Below, piece by piece: positions 25,172 through 34,709 of a DNA stretch of 64,000 bases; position 1 is the first letter of the stretch, and each line of letters opens with the position of its first letter. Where the stretch lies: positions 868,001 through 932,000 of the forward strand of contig JAEMGR010000005.1 in the NCBI GenBank assembly GCA_016458225.1, in the 5' to 3' direction. Below the pieces are notes generated by a model. That model was not told the origin of the DNA. It worked only from the letters and a program-made list of their open reading frames with translations, and ran no database searches. A program made the translations under genes and the position numbers. The DNA comes from Myxococcaceae bacterium JPH2. Lineage in GTDB: Bacteria > Myxococcota > Myxococcia > Myxococcales > Myxococcaceae.

Positions 25172-26659
25172 TCAGGCGAGACCGCGCTGGCGGTTGACGA
25201 AGGCCGTGGTGCGGGCTGCGTCGTAGTCCGTGCGCAGGTCCGGGTTGGAGATGAGCTCGGCGAAGGCGTGGTGGAAGGGGATGGCGTCCTGCGGATCCGC
25301 CGCCTTCTCCTGGAGGCGCTTCGTCACCCAGTCCTGGATGGCGTCGATGGTGAGGTCCTTGAGCTTGCCCGCGCCCGGCAGCGGCATGTCCGGCAGCAAC
25401 CCCTTCGCCGAGAAGAGCAGGTCCACCATGCCCTTCGTCGCTTCGTTGCGCTGGTTGAGTTCCTCCACTGCGATCTGGAAGCCACCCTCGAGCGCGCCCA
25501 CCAGGCTGCCCATGAGCCGCGCCTCGCGCTTCGAGTCCGTGGACGGCGGGTTCTCGTTCGCGTGCCGCTCCAGGTCCTTCTGCATGTCGCCCAGCTTCGT
25601 CATCACCGTCTGACGGAGCGCGTCCTGGCCCTCGTGCGCGGGCGGCGAGAAGAGCGTGCGCGTGAAGAACTCCGACATCTTCTTCTGGCCCTCGATGCCC
25701 AGCGAACCCGAGGCGTCCTTCAGCGAGCTCAGCACCGCGTCCGCGTGCTGCGTGAAGAAGCGCGACGCCGCCGCGCGCGTGTCCACGTTCTCGCCAATCT
25801 TGTCGATGGTGTCCGTGAACAGCTTCACCGACTCGGGCGTGGCCGGCTGGATGCGGCTGGCCGCGTCCAACAGCTTCCCCAACGCGGGCGAGAACTTCGC
25901 ATCCACATCCGCGTTGATGTTCTTCGTCAGCACGCCCACCGCGTCCGGGTTGTCCTTCAGGAACGCCTGGAGCCGCTCGGGCGGTAGCCCCGCCAACGCC
26001 GCCGCGGCCGCCGTGGCGCGCTGCGGGTCATACGTGCCCTGCGCACCCGAGATGGCCAGCTCGCGCTTGGCATACGCCTCGATGAGGTCCGGGTTGCCCG
26101 TGCTCGCGACCAGGTCCCCCAGCGCCTCGTGCGACTCACCGAGCACCGCGCCCCGCCCACCCTCCGCCACGCTCCTCGCCAGCTCATCCGCCGTCACCGC
26201 ACCCGAGCGGTAGGCGTTGTCCAGCGCGCCCGCCAAGAGCTTGCGGTCCGCCTCGCCCAACCGCTCGGTGTGATTGAGGACCTCCCCCGCCACCGGTCCA
26301 TACTGGAACATCAAGTCCATGAACGCGGCCTGCTTGGCCGGGTCCGGGTTGGCCTTGAGCCAATCCGTGACGGCGGTCGCGTCACGGCCGTCACTCGCCA
26401 GCGCGATGGCCTGCTGCGCGGACTCCATCTCCGAGCGCGTCAACGTGGCGGGCGCCACCGGCGCGGTGGCCGGCTGCGCGCCGCCCAGCTTCGCCGCCGC
26501 CGTCATCCCCCGCGTCGCGGGCTGGAAGCCATCCTGGTTGCGCTGGCGCTGCAGCGTGCGGACCTCCTGCCCCGTGACAGCGCGCGGCTGCGCCGTGTCC
26601 TGCTTGCTGACGGTGGACTCGATGGGACGTGGACCGCTGCGATCGACGCGTGGCGACAT
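25172..26659 (-). CDS. Signal-less helical protein with disordered N-terminus; function unknown
   Basis: The product is 495 residues from ATG 26659, with AAGGGGG 6 bp upstream. The first 90 residues are Ser/Pro/Thr/Gln-rich and disordered-looking, with QRNQDGFQPA. The rest is all-helical with many short units of similar build (for example LPPERLQAFLKDNPDAVGVL and SASDGxx-like loops), suggesting an alpha-solenoid. No signal peptide or catalytic motif was recognised. Low-complexity N-termini with a folded helical body and no signal are also seen in the 1003-residue protein at 7675-10686, which may mark a shared export route (inference). Confidence 0.65.
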   Translation of the reverse strand: MSPRVDRSGPRPIESTVSKQDTAQPRAVTGQEVRTLQRQRNQDGFQPATRGMTAAAKLGGAQPATAPVAPATLTRSEMESAQQAIALASDGRDATAVTDWLKANPDPAKQAAFMDLMFQYGPVAGEVLNHTERLGEADRKLLAGALDNAYRSGAVTADELARSVAEGGRGAVLGESHEALGDLVASTGNPDLIEAYAKRELAISGAQGTYDPQRATAAAAALAGLPPERLQAFLKDNPDAVGVLTKNINADVDAKFSPALGKLLDAASRIQPATPESVKLFTDTIDKIGENVDTRAAASRFFTQHADAVLSSLKDASGSLGIEGQKKMSEFFTRTLFSPPAHEGQDALRQTVMTKLGDMQKDLERHANENPPSTDSKREARLMGSLVGALEGGFQIAVEELNQRNEATKGMVDLLFSAKGLLPDMPLPGAGKLKDLTIDAIQDWVTKRLQEKAADPQDAIPFHHAFAELISNPDLRTDYDAARTTAFVNRQRGLA

Positions 26660-26898
26660 GGATTTCCCCCTTGGATAGAAATTCGGTTCAAGACCGTGTC
26701 TGGGTTTTCGGGCCAGGCACGCCACTTGTTTCCCAGCAACTGCAAGATTCACGTGAACTCGGCGTCAGGAATCGAGCGTCGGGGGTCAATCGTGAGCGCC
26801 CGGGTCCTTCGGGATTCCAGCGAGTAACAGCTCCCTGAGGGGAGGGTGTTCAACCGGGCGAGCGGGCCGCTCCAACTCCGATCATCCAAGGAATCTCC

Positions 26899-29367
26899 AT
26901 GACGCTTGAGTCTGTACGGCTCTCAGGCGCGCTCGTGACGTTCGCGACCGCGCTGCTGATGGGCTGCGGCCACGAGGGCAAGCCGCAGGAACCCGACGAG
27001 CCGAAGTTCGATGTGACGGTGCAGCGCACGTCGTTTGGCATTCCCCATATCGCCGCCAAGAACTTCAAGGGCCTGGGCTACGGCATCGGGTATGCCTATG
27101 CCGAGGACAACTTCTGCCTCCTCGCCGAGGAAGTCCTCAAGCTGCGAGGCGAGCGCTCGAAGTACTTCGGTCCGGACGGGATGGTCGTCGCGGCCTCGGA
27201 CCGACAGGTGACGAACCTCGACGCGGATTTCTATTTCAAATCCTATTTCGACCCGGGCGCCATCTCCGCGCGCTACAAGGACGCGCCCCACGAGGTGAGA
27301 GACCTGGCCGCGGGCTATGTGGCGGGCTTCAATCGGTATCTGAAGAAGACGGGCGTCGCGCACCTCCCTGGCGACTGCGCGGGCGCGGCCTGGGTGCGGC
27401 CCATCACCGAGGATGACCTCTACCTGCTCTGGCAGCACGTGGCCACGTACCTGTCCGGCGCGGACTTCGTGACGAGCATCGCCACCGCGCAGCCCCCCGC
27501 CACGGCGACAGGGAAGCCTACGGCCACGACTCGCGCGGCGAGCGTCCGGGTGGGACTGCCCGCCCCCGTCACGCCCTGGGGACGCCCGGTGGGCAGCAAC
27601 GGTTATGGGTTTGGCAAGGACGCCACCGACAACGGCCGAGGGCTGGTCTTCGCCAATCCGCACTGGCCCTGGCGCGGCATCAATCGCTTGTACCAGATGC
27701 ACTTGACCGTCCCTGGCCAGCTGGACGTCATGGGCGCGGCGATGGGAGGGATTCCCATGGTCATGATTGGCTTCAACGCGAAGGTGGCCTGGACCCACAC
27801 CGTGTCCACCAGCATCCACCACGCGCTCCGCGAGCTGACGCTGACGCCCGGCACCCCGACATCCTACGTGGTCGACGGCCAGCCACGCGCGATGACGGCG
27901 CGGACCCTCCAGGTGGACGTGAAGACGGCCTCGGGCGCCATCGAGCCGCGAGTCCGAACGCTCTACACGACGAAGTACGGCCCCATCGTCATGAGCCCGA
28001 GCGACGGCGTGGATTGGAGCCCGACGCAAGCCTACGCGCTCGAGGACGTGAACCTGGGCAATCAGCGGGTCATCGAGCAGTGGCTGAGGATGGGACAGGC
28101 GCAGTCGGTGGAGGACCTGAAGGCCCGCATCGAGGGGGTGATGGGCATCCCGTGGGTCAACACCATCGCGGCGGACTCGGCGGGGCATGCGCTGTATGGG
28201 GACTTCTCCGTGAAGCCCAATGTCAGCGCCGCGCGGCTGGCGGCCTGCACGCAGTCACCCTTCGCCCAGGCGGCCTGGGCCTCGCGCGCGCTCGTGATGG
28301 ATGGCGCCACGTCCGCGTGTGATTGGGAGACCCAGGGCAGCGACCCGAGCCAGCCCGCCACCCTGCCCGCCGCGCAGCACCCGAGCCTCATCCGCTCCGA
28401 CTACGTGGCCAACATGAACAACAGCCACTGGTACGCGAATCCGGCCCAGCCGCTCACCGGCTACTCGTGGCTGGCGGGCGATGAGAAGGAAGACCTGGGC
28501 CTGCGCGCGCGGCAGGGCCTGCTCCAGATTCAAGACCGGCTGGCGGGACGCGATGGCCTGCCCGGCACGCGCTTCAACCTCCAGGCCATGGAGGCCATCC
28601 TGGTGGGCTCACCCGAGTTCCCCAAGCTGGGCAACCGCAGCCTCGTCGCCGACCTCCTGGCCGACGCGCTCACGGAGACATGCCGCGACCTCACCACCGT
28701 GGCCATCCCCGACGGCCCCACCGTGGACGTCCGCGAGGCCTGCGCCGTGCTCACGAGCTGGGACCGGCACAACAACGCCGAGAGCGTGGGCCCCCACCTC
28801 TTCCTGGAGCTGTATGCCCAGGTCTTCTTCGAGCTGTTCTACCTGGGCCACCAGGACGCGAACCTCTGGGAGTTGCCATATGACGTGGCGGATCCCCTCC
28901 ACACGCCGCGCCAGTTGAAGGTGTCGCAGCCCGCGGTCCGCACGCTGCTCCAGCTCGGACTGGCGAGGGCGACCCAGTCACTCCTCGACGCGGGCGTCCC
29001 GCTGCGCAGGCCGTGGGGCGAGGTGCAGTTCACCCGCGTGGGCGACCGGAAGATTCCGCTCGGCGGCGGCGCCGAGGTCTTCAACGTGTTCCAGGCCAAC
29101 CCCACGCTGAGCAGCCCCACGGGCCTGAGCACGGAGGGCTACGTCCCGGAGTACGGCGCGAGCATCGTGCAGATGGTGACGTGGGATGACCACGGCCCCG
29201 TGGCGGACGCGGTCCTCTTGTATGGGCAGTCCGCGAACCCGGCGTCGCCCTACTTCATGGACCAGGTCGAGCAGCTCTGGGCGAAGCGCAAGTGGAACCG
29301 CCTGCCCTTCCGGCCGGAGGAGATCCGCGCGGATCCCCACCTGACGTCACAGCGGCTGTCCGAGTAA
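26899..29367 (+). CDS. Penicillin-acylase-family lipoprotein, likely N-acyl-homoserine lactone acylase
   Basis: The product has 822 residues. The signal ends in LLMGC. The N-terminal nucleophile hydrolase core starts with FDVTVQRTSFGIPHIAAKNF and GYGIGYAYAEDN. Ser233 in GRPVGSNGYGFG is the expected self-processing nucleophile of the beta subunit, followed by GLVFANPHWPW, GIPMVMIGFNAKVAWTHTVS and a C-terminal YGASIVQMVTWDD. Length and motif order match PvdQ/QuiP-like acyl-homoserine-lactone acylases and related cephalosporin acylases. Myxobacteria are not known for acyl-homoserine lactone signalling, so a role in degrading prey signals or lipid-linked amides is possible. It is monocistronic. 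Confidence 0.88.
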   Translation: MTLESVRLSGALVTFATALLMGCGHEGKPQEPDEPKFDVTVQRTSFGIPHIAAKNFKGLGYGIGYAYAEDNFCLLAEEVLKLRGERSKYFGPDGMVVAASDRQVTNLDADFYFKSYFDPGAISARYKDAPHEVRDLAAGYVAGFNRYLKKTGVAHLPGDCAGAAWVRPITEDDLYLLWQHVATYLSGADFVTSIATAQPPATATGKPTATTRAASVRVGLPAPVTPWGRPVGSNGYGFGKDATDNGRGLVFANPHWPWRGINRLYQMHLTVPGQLDVMGAAMGGIPMVMIGFNAKVAWTHTVSTSIHHALRELTLTPGTPTSYVVDGQPRAMTARTLQVDVKTASGAIEPRVRTLYTTKYGPIVMSPSDGVDWSPTQAYALEDVNLGNQRVIEQWLRMGQAQSVEDLKARIEGVMGIPWVNTIAADSAGHALYGDFSVKPNVSAARLAACTQSPFAQAAWASRALVMDGATSACDWETQGSDPSQPATLPAAQHPSLIRSDYVANMNNSHWYANPAQPLTGYSWLAGDEKEDLGLRARQGLLQIQDRLAGRDGLPGTRFNLQAMEAILVGSPEFPKLGNRSLVADLLADALTETCRDLTTVAIPDGPTVDVREACAVLTSWDRHNNAESVGPHLFLELYAQVFFELFYLGHQDANLWELPYDVADPLHTPRQLKVSQPAVRTLLQLGLARATQSLLDAGVPLRRPWGEVQFTRVGDRKIPLGGGAEVFNVFQANPTLSSPTGLSTEGYVPEYGASIVQMVTWDDHGPVADAVLLYGQSANPASPYFMDQVEQLWAKRKWNRLPFRPEEIRADPHLTSQRLSE

Positions 29368-29392
29368 GGACTCCGCCCGCGCGTCCATCGAC

Positions 29393-29800
29393 TCACTTGA
29401 TGGGCGCGCGGAGCTGGACGTCCAGCGACACCGCCGTGTAGCCACAGGTGCAGCACGCCGACTGCTCCGGCATGAGCGGCATCAACTCCACCCGGACCTC
29501 GGTCTCCACGCGCTCGGACACATAGCCCGGCGCGCTGACGTCAAAGGCATACTTTCCAGTGCGCGCCGCCGTCGTCGTGCAGACCGTGGTCAGTCCATCC
29601 GGTTGGCATTTCAGCTCCTGGGTGGACAGCGTCACCTCGGGAGCCCCGCGCCCCTCCACGCCCTTGAAGCGCACCGACAGGGCTGGAGCGCAGGGCGCGC
29701 ACCGGACGGCCGCGCACTTCTCCGCGGAGTCCTTCTCACCGGTTCCACACCCCAGCGCGACCACCGCCACACACCCCACGATTCCTCGCAGTCGATTCAT
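29393..29800 (-). CDS. Small Cys-rich lipoprotein, function unknown
   Basis: The product is 135 residues from ATG 29800. The signal ends in VALGC. Cysteine-rich stretches follow (KCAAVRCAPCAPA early, ACCTCGYTAV late), and the middle resembles an Ig-like or carboxypeptidase-regulatory beta fold (GKYAFDVSAPGYVSERVETE). The paired cysteines suggest disulfides or a metal site. The gene is convergent with the acylase and followed by a strong terminator for the DUF1501 operon upstream on the same strand. The upstream part of the open frame (to 29962) has no signal and was excluded. No family recognised. Confidence 0.7.
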   Translation of the reverse strand: MNRLRGIVGCVAVVALGCGTGEKDSAEKCAAVRCAPCAPALSVRFKGVEGRGAPEVTLSTQELKCQPDGLTTVCTTTAARTGKYAFDVSAPGYVSERVETEVRVELMPLMPEQSACCTCGYTAVSLDVQLRAPIK

Positions 29801-29894
29801 GCACGCACGAAAGGCAAGCCGCGTACCGGGGACAAACCCTTGGATTCCCACGCGAGGACCGAGGCGCGGTCGCGAACGCGCCTCGGAATTGTGA

Positions 29895-29920
29895 AGGGGC
29901 CTCGGATTCCCGAGGCCCCT
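29895..29920 (-). terminator. Strong terminator of the DUF1501/cytochrome operon
   Basis: AGGGGCCTCGG and CCGAGGCCCCT form a perfect 11-bp stem with a 4-base loop, followed on the transcribed strand by TTCACAATT. It lies 5 bp past the DUF1501 stop. Confidence 0.75.
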
Positions 29921-29924
29921 CGTG

Positions 29925-31520
29925 TCAGCTCCGCACCACTCCGTCGAAGACGCCGTAGCCACCCGGGATGAAGAAGTCCTTGCCCGGCTCGAGCCCGAAG
30001 GAGCGCAGCACGGTGGCGGCGATGTCCTGCGAGCGCGGCGCGCGCGTCACCTTGTCCCCGGACTCCTCCACGAGCGTCACCGGCGCCCCCATGGGCGAGC
30101 CGTCCATCGTCTCGTCATAGCCGCCCAGCATCTGGTTGCCCTGGATGCCACCGCCCACGAGCAGCGCGCACGTCGCGGGGTGGTGGTCGCTGCCGTGCTT
30201 GGGGAACGTCCGCCCGAAGTCGCTGTAGATGTAGACGAGCGTCTCATCCAACAGCGTGCGGCTCGGGTCGGAGCGGCTCGGCGTCAGGCTCATCTCGATG
30301 CACAGCCGCCCCGCCATCTCCAGCGCGATGCGCAGGTGGTTGGTGTGCATGGACACGCCGTTGGCGCTGTGCGTGTCGAAGGTGAAGTTGTTGAAGCTGG
30401 AGGCCCGCATGTTCACGGACGTCACCAGGTCCGACTTCAACAACTGCAAGGCGAAGTCGTACGCCCCCATCGACGCGCCTTGGCCGCACGAGTCCGCGGA
30501 GCCGATGCAGGCGTCCCAGTTCACCGGATAGGCAGGGTCGGCCTTGAGCTTCTCCCACGTCGGCGTGGTGGCGAGCACCGAGAGGATGTCCCGGCGGATG
30601 GTGCGGCTCTCGCCCTTGTAGGCCTCATAGAGCTGCTCGAGCATCGCGTCCGTGCCGGTGGTGGAGATTTGATGCTCCGCGCGCAGCACGTCCAGGAGCG
30701 CCTCATCCACCACGCTCGCGGGCACGGTGCCCGACTGCGATGAGCCGTCGTAGCCGAGGTTCGGGATGTCATGCCGCGTCCGCAGCCCCTTCCAGGCGCT
30801 GTCGCGCTTGTCGGACAGCGTGGGCTCCACGGAGGACGGCGAGCCGAGCACCGTGGGATTGGCCCGCGCGGGCAGGCCCAGCGCCGAAGGCTGCATGCCG
30901 CGCAGGCTGACGTTGGGGATGGGGCGATCCGGGAAGCGGCTGGCCATCGCGTTGGCGATGACGGCCTGCACCGAGGGCGAGCGGAATGTCGCGCCCGCCA
31001 CGCCGCACATGCTCGCGACGATGCCGCTGGCGTGCGCGGCCGTGTTCTGGTCCGCGCCCACGAGCAGCGTGGCCTTCTCGTAGAGTTTGTATTTGGGGTC
31101 GGCCCACGCGTAGCCCCAGGGCCGGAAGACTTGCTGCCCCTGCGCGAGGGGGTTCGTGCCCCGCGTGTCCGAGGGGCTGTCCCAGTTCCAGTAGATGGGC
31201 CCGCGGAGCTTGCGCACCGGCCCCGGCGCGTCCAGGTCCGCGGGGGAGCGATCGAAGTTCTGGACCTGGTCGGGCAGATAGCCAAAGGGAATGAGTCCCC
31301 CCTGCGCCAGGGGGATGAACTTGGTGATGCCGTTGCGAGTCAGCGGCGAGAAGAATGACTCCCAATGGAGTCCGCCATCCATCCAGATGCCCAGCATCTT
31401 GGTGGGGCGGCCCGAGGCGGGCACGGCCGCGCGAGCCGAGGACAAGCCATAGCGCGCCATCAGCCCGACATGAGCGGCCCCGAAGGCCAGCTCGAACAAC
31501 CTGCGACGAGAGAGCTTCAC
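29925..31520 (-). CDS. DUF1501-family exported protein
   Basis: The product is 531 residues from GTG 31520, with GAGGC upstream. The N-terminus MKLSRRRLFELAFGAAHV looks like a twin-arginine signal. The DUF1501 hallmark is near the C-terminus: YSDFGRTFPKHGSDHHPAT, then CALLVGGGIQGNQMLGG. The fold is sulfatase/alkaline-phosphatase-like, and the His/Asp residues may bind metal. DUF1501 genes usually sit beside DUF1800 or DUF1592/haem genes, as here. The gene begins 10 bp after the cytochrome-like gene stop and belongs to the same operon. The biochemical role is not established. Confidence 0.85.
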   Translation of the reverse strand: MKLSRRRLFELAFGAAHVGLMARYGLSSARAAVPASGRPTKMLGIWMDGGLHWESFFSPLTRNGITKFIPLAQGGLIPFGYLPDQVQNFDRSPADLDAPGPVRKLRGPIYWNWDSPSDTRGTNPLAQGQQVFRPWGYAWADPKYKLYEKATLLVGADQNTAAHASGIVASMCGVAGATFRSPSVQAVIANAMASRFPDRPIPNVSLRGMQPSALGLPARANPTVLGSPSSVEPTLSDKRDSAWKGLRTRHDIPNLGYDGSSQSGTVPASVVDEALLDVLRAEHQISTTGTDAMLEQLYEAYKGESRTIRRDILSVLATTPTWEKLKADPAYPVNWDACIGSADSCGQGASMGAYDFALQLLKSDLVTSVNMRASSFNNFTFDTHSANGVSMHTNHLRIALEMAGRLCIEMSLTPSRSDPSRTLLDETLVYIYSDFGRTFPKHGSDHHPATCALLVGGGIQGNQMLGGYDETMDGSPMGAPVTLVEESGDKVTRAPRSQDIAATVLRSFGLEPGKDFFIPGGYGVFDGVVRS

Positions 31521-31530
31521 GGTTGCCTCT

Positions 31531-32535
31531 TCAGTAGAAGATCCAGTGGGGGTGGCGAATGAAGTACGAGCACACGCCCACGTAGGCGGGCTCGGTATCG
31601 GTCGGCGTGGCGAGCGGCACGAACACGCGCGTGTAGAGCGTGTCCACCTGCGCGTCGGTGAGGCGCTCCCCCAGGAAGTGCAGGGACCAGCGGCGCAGCG
31701 TGGCCTTCACGTCCGCGGGGTTCGCGGTGCGCTGCGTGCCCGCGGGGAACAGCGCCACGTTGCCGCTCTTGGCCAGCGCCAGACGACACCACCGCTGGGA
31801 CACCTGGGTCAGCGTGAGCGCGAAGGTGGGCGAGGCCGTCCGGTCCGCCGACGTCTGCGTCATCACCGAGCCACCGCCCAGGCCGTGATAGCGCTCGGCG
31901 GTCGGCTGCTGCCGAGGCGCGAGCAGCGCGTCCGGGGACTGCAACGGATACAGGTCATCCCCACGCGACTCCGCCATGGGAATGCCGTACTCGCGCGCCT
32001 CGGTGAAGAAGTCCGCGTCCGACAGGCCGAGCTGCTGGTACAGCGCGCGCTGCGTCTGCGTGCCCGTCATCCGAACGATGCGCGGCGCGTCCGCGTTGGG
32101 CCGCGCGTCCCGCTGCTGCGCGCCCAGTCCTTGAATCCACGCGCGCACGTCCGCCACTTGAAGCTTGGCCGTCCCCTCCGCGACGAGCTGCGAATAGGAC
32201 TTCTCACCAATGGGCATCTGCTTGAAGGCGCCGGAGCCCCGGCCCTCCAACAGGCGCACGAGTTCACTGTCGTCGGGGTTGCCCGCCTTCACCAGGCGCG
32301 GGTCGGACACCAGGAGGCTCTGGAACGCATCCGCCGAGGCGAAGTAGCCGCGCGCGCCCTGCGCGTGACAGCCCTCACAGGTGGGCTTGAGCCCCTCCAT
32401 GATGCGGACGGTTTCAGGGACCACGGGCGTGCCGCAGACGGGCTGCGAGCGGGAGGACAGCTCGGACGGAGCGCCCTCGCGACCACAGGCGAGCGCGAGG
32501 AAGGACAGCACGACGAGAGGTGCGATGCGGTTCAT
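31531..32535 (-). CDS. Haem-c-motif lipoprotein
   Basis: The product is 334 residues. The signal ends in FLALAC (Cys17). A single haem-attachment motif CEGCH spans residues 53-57; a distal Met ligand may be in KQMPIGEKSY. The C-terminal half is unlike classic cytochrome c and has RRWSLHFLGERLTDAQVDTL and YVGVCSYFIRHP, matching the short cytochrome partners of DUF1501 loci. ATG 32535 overlaps the upstream stop region (TGA at 32537-32539, 1-bp gap), showing tight coupling. The likely role is electron transfer for the three-gene set, periplasmic or at the outer membrane. Confidence 0.78.
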   Translation of the reverse strand: MNRIAPLVVLSFLALACGREGAPSELSSRSQPVCGTPVVPETVRIMEGLKPTCEGCHAQGARGYFASADAFQSLLVSDPRLVKAGNPDDSELVRLLEGRGSGAFKQMPIGEKSYSQLVAEGTAKLQVADVRAWIQGLGAQQRDARPNADAPRIVRMTGTQTQRALYQQLGLSDADFFTEAREYGIPMAESRGDDLYPLQSPDALLAPRQQPTAERYHGLGGGSVMTQTSADRTASPTFALTLTQVSQRWCRLALAKSGNVALFPAGTQRTANPADVKATLRRWSLHFLGERLTDAQVDTLYTRVFVPLATPTDTEPAYVGVCSYFIRHPHWIFY

Positions 32536-32536
32536 G

Positions 32537-34411
32537 TCAGCGCCCCCGCCGGAACAGATCCGACTGCGTGAGGGATTTGATGTAGGGCCTGACCTTCCGG
32601 CCGCCGGCGATGAAGCGGGACACCTGCGCGTCCAGGTAGCCCGCCTCGGTGGCCGGATCGATGTCCCGTCCCAGCACCTGCGCGTGCAGGTGCCGCACGA
32701 CGCACTTGTCGAACGCACCGGCCGCGACGATGAGCTTGGCGAAGCCGAGCGGCCCCACCGTCCCGTCGCTCACCTGTCCCAACAACGTCTGGTCCGGCGG
32801 GAGGAAGTCGATGAACACCGCCTCCGGGTTCGCCTGCTCCTGCGCGGGCGTGATGGGCGTGAGCTTCGTGTCGGCCACGTACCAGCGGTTCCAGTGACTG
32901 AAGGGGTCCCCCCCATACGGATAGCTGCCCTGCCGCCAGCGCGTGGGCCAGTGCCACTTGGTGCCAATGCCAGGCATCAGGTACTCGGCGCCAAAGCCCT
33001 CGGTGGCCGAGCCCTGCTTCGCGTAGCGCTTGAAGTGGATCGCCGCCGGGTCCAACCGGCGGTGGCAGTGCTGACACGGCCCCTCCGAGCCCGGGTCACG
33101 GCGGTACTCGTTGAACTTCTGCCCCATGGGCGGCGCGAGCACTTCGCACGCGAGCGTCTCCAACGCTCGGGCGCCGCGCACGCGCTCTCGGGGATAGCCC
33201 GACAAGAAGCCGGCGGTGGTGAGCATGCCCGCGGCGGGAATCCCGCGCATCGGAGCGGTCACGGAGCGCGGGTCGTAGCGGTAGTCGCGGTCCGCCAGGA
33301 GGAAGGGATTGCGCGAGGGCACCTGGAACTCTCGCCACGCCTTCGGGTCGCCCTGCGTGTGCAGCGGGTCCGCTGGCTCCGACGCGAAGCGGGCGGGACG
33401 CCACCAGCTGTCGTCATTGCGCAGGTCCGTCATTCCGCCCGCGAGGCCCTGCATCACATACGCGGCCTGGAGGTTGGTGGGCCCCACCGAGTAGCTGCCC
33501 AGGATGAGGTCCGTCATCGGGCGGTCGTGCCACACGAGGTGCGCGTACAGGCGCGCGGGCTCCTCGGACACGAGCCGCCGCTGCCCCTGCTCGGCGTAGT
33601 GCAGGTAGTCCTCCCAGCCCGTGTACTGCTGGTAGTCGGCGTGGCAGCGAATGCCATTGGGGCCGCAGCCGCAGGTGCCCACGGGCCCGGCCTTGAGGCA
33701 ATCGACCGTGACCGGGTTGCCGTTCTCACTGCCCACGCCCGTGTCCGCGACGTTGGCCGCGGTTCCCACCAGGCGCGCGGTGGTGCCGGGCGCCCACCAC
33801 GGCTCGATGCTGATTTCCGCCACGGGCGTGCCGTCCGCCTTCACGCCGTCACACGCCGTCGTGTCGCCTCGGTAGTAGCGCCACGCGCCCACCTTCGCGG
33901 AGCCCGCGGGACAGGGCATCAGCGCGCGCTGCTGCTGCACGCCATACTCGGGCGCGTCCGCGGTACTGGGGACCAGCGGGATGTTGAACCAGTCCCGGGC
34001 CTGCTCGAACATCGTCCGATAGAAGGCCGGGTCGTGCAGCGTCTGGTCCACGAACGTGTCCACGTAGGCCTGCTGCGCGGTGGCGTCTCCCGCGGCCTCC
34101 AGCGCGGCGTACTCCGCATCTGTCGGAGGCGTGCCCCGCAGCGCCAGCGCCGCGCGACGCAGCACCCGGCTGGGCGCCAGCGTGTCCGGCCGCTCCCCGC
34201 CGTCCACGCCCTCCGAGGGTGGGGGCTCGACACAACCCGAGTCCGCTGGGTCCTGCGGATCCCCAGGCTTCCCGCCCACCGTGCCCGTGCATCCCAGCCA
34301 GACGACGACCGGGAGCACGCAGCACAGCGCGCGCAGCCCACGCGGCACCCTTCGCCAGCGCGGAGGAGGCTCCGACCACGTACTTGAAAGAATTGGAAGG
34401 CGCGAAATCAT
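32537..34411 (-). CDS. DUF1592/PSD1-like haem protein, first gene of a three-gene operon
   Basis: The product is 624 residues with a hydrophobic N-terminus and a VVWLGC lipobox-like site. It contains the PCQHCHRRLDPAAIHFKRYA segment typical of planctomycete/myxobacterial cytochrome-c-like DUF1592 proteins (haem motif CQHCH), and many Trp/Tyr/Arg-rich segments such as QARDWFNIPLVPS. Family members pair with DUF1501 or DUF1553 proteins; their enzymatic role is not known. The ATG is at 34411. It is divergent from the ABC permease starting at 34710. Confidence 0.75.
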   Translation of the reverse strand: MISRLPILSSTWSEPPPRWRRVPRGLRALCCVLPVVVWLGCTGTVGGKPGDPQDPADSGCVEPPPSEGVDGGERPDTLAPSRVLRRAALALRGTPPTDAEYAALEAAGDATAQQAYVDTFVDQTLHDPAFYRTMFEQARDWFNIPLVPSTADAPEYGVQQQRALMPCPAGSAKVGAWRYYRGDTTACDGVKADGTPVAEISIEPWWAPGTTARLVGTAANVADTGVGSENGNPVTVDCLKAGPVGTCGCGPNGIRCHADYQQYTGWEDYLHYAEQGQRRLVSEEPARLYAHLVWHDRPMTDLILGSYSVGPTNLQAAYVMQGLAGGMTDLRNDDSWWRPARFASEPADPLHTQGDPKAWREFQVPSRNPFLLADRDYRYDPRSVTAPMRGIPAAGMLTTAGFLSGYPRERVRGARALETLACEVLAPPMGQKFNEYRRDPGSEGPCQHCHRRLDPAAIHFKRYAKQGSATEGFGAEYLMPGIGTKWHWPTRWRQGSYPYGGDPFSHWNRWYVADTKLTPITPAQEQANPEAVFIDFLPPDQTLLGQVSDGTVGPLGFAKLIVAAGAFDKCVVRHLHAQVLGRDIDPATEAGYLDAQVSRFIAGGRKVRPYIKSLTQSDLFRRGR

Positions 34412-34709
34412 CGAGCGCCGCTAGGCAATGCGTGTGCCACGCGGATTCGCGCCCGCCAGCAGGTCGCGCTCACTCGGGAGACGCGCGCGGCGGCGAATGG
34501 GGAGCCTGGGGGCGCACGGGGACTGCCCCCACCAACCTGGGGCCTGCGCCCCCCAGCTTCGAAAATCGCGGGGGGTCGCGACCGCTCTTGGGACGACTCA
34601 TCCCAGGCTCGGTCAGCGTGAGCGTGCGCCGCGCCGCCTTCCCCGAGGAGGTGGCCCATGGCATGGGCGTTGCTCTTCCGAGCCATCTCTCCGAAGGGGA
34701 TTCCGCGCC

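Noticed and set aside
25167-25180. CTCGC/GCGAG hairpin at the convergent ends near 25170
   Set aside because: Only 5 bp and overlaps the coding end; not distinguishable from chance.
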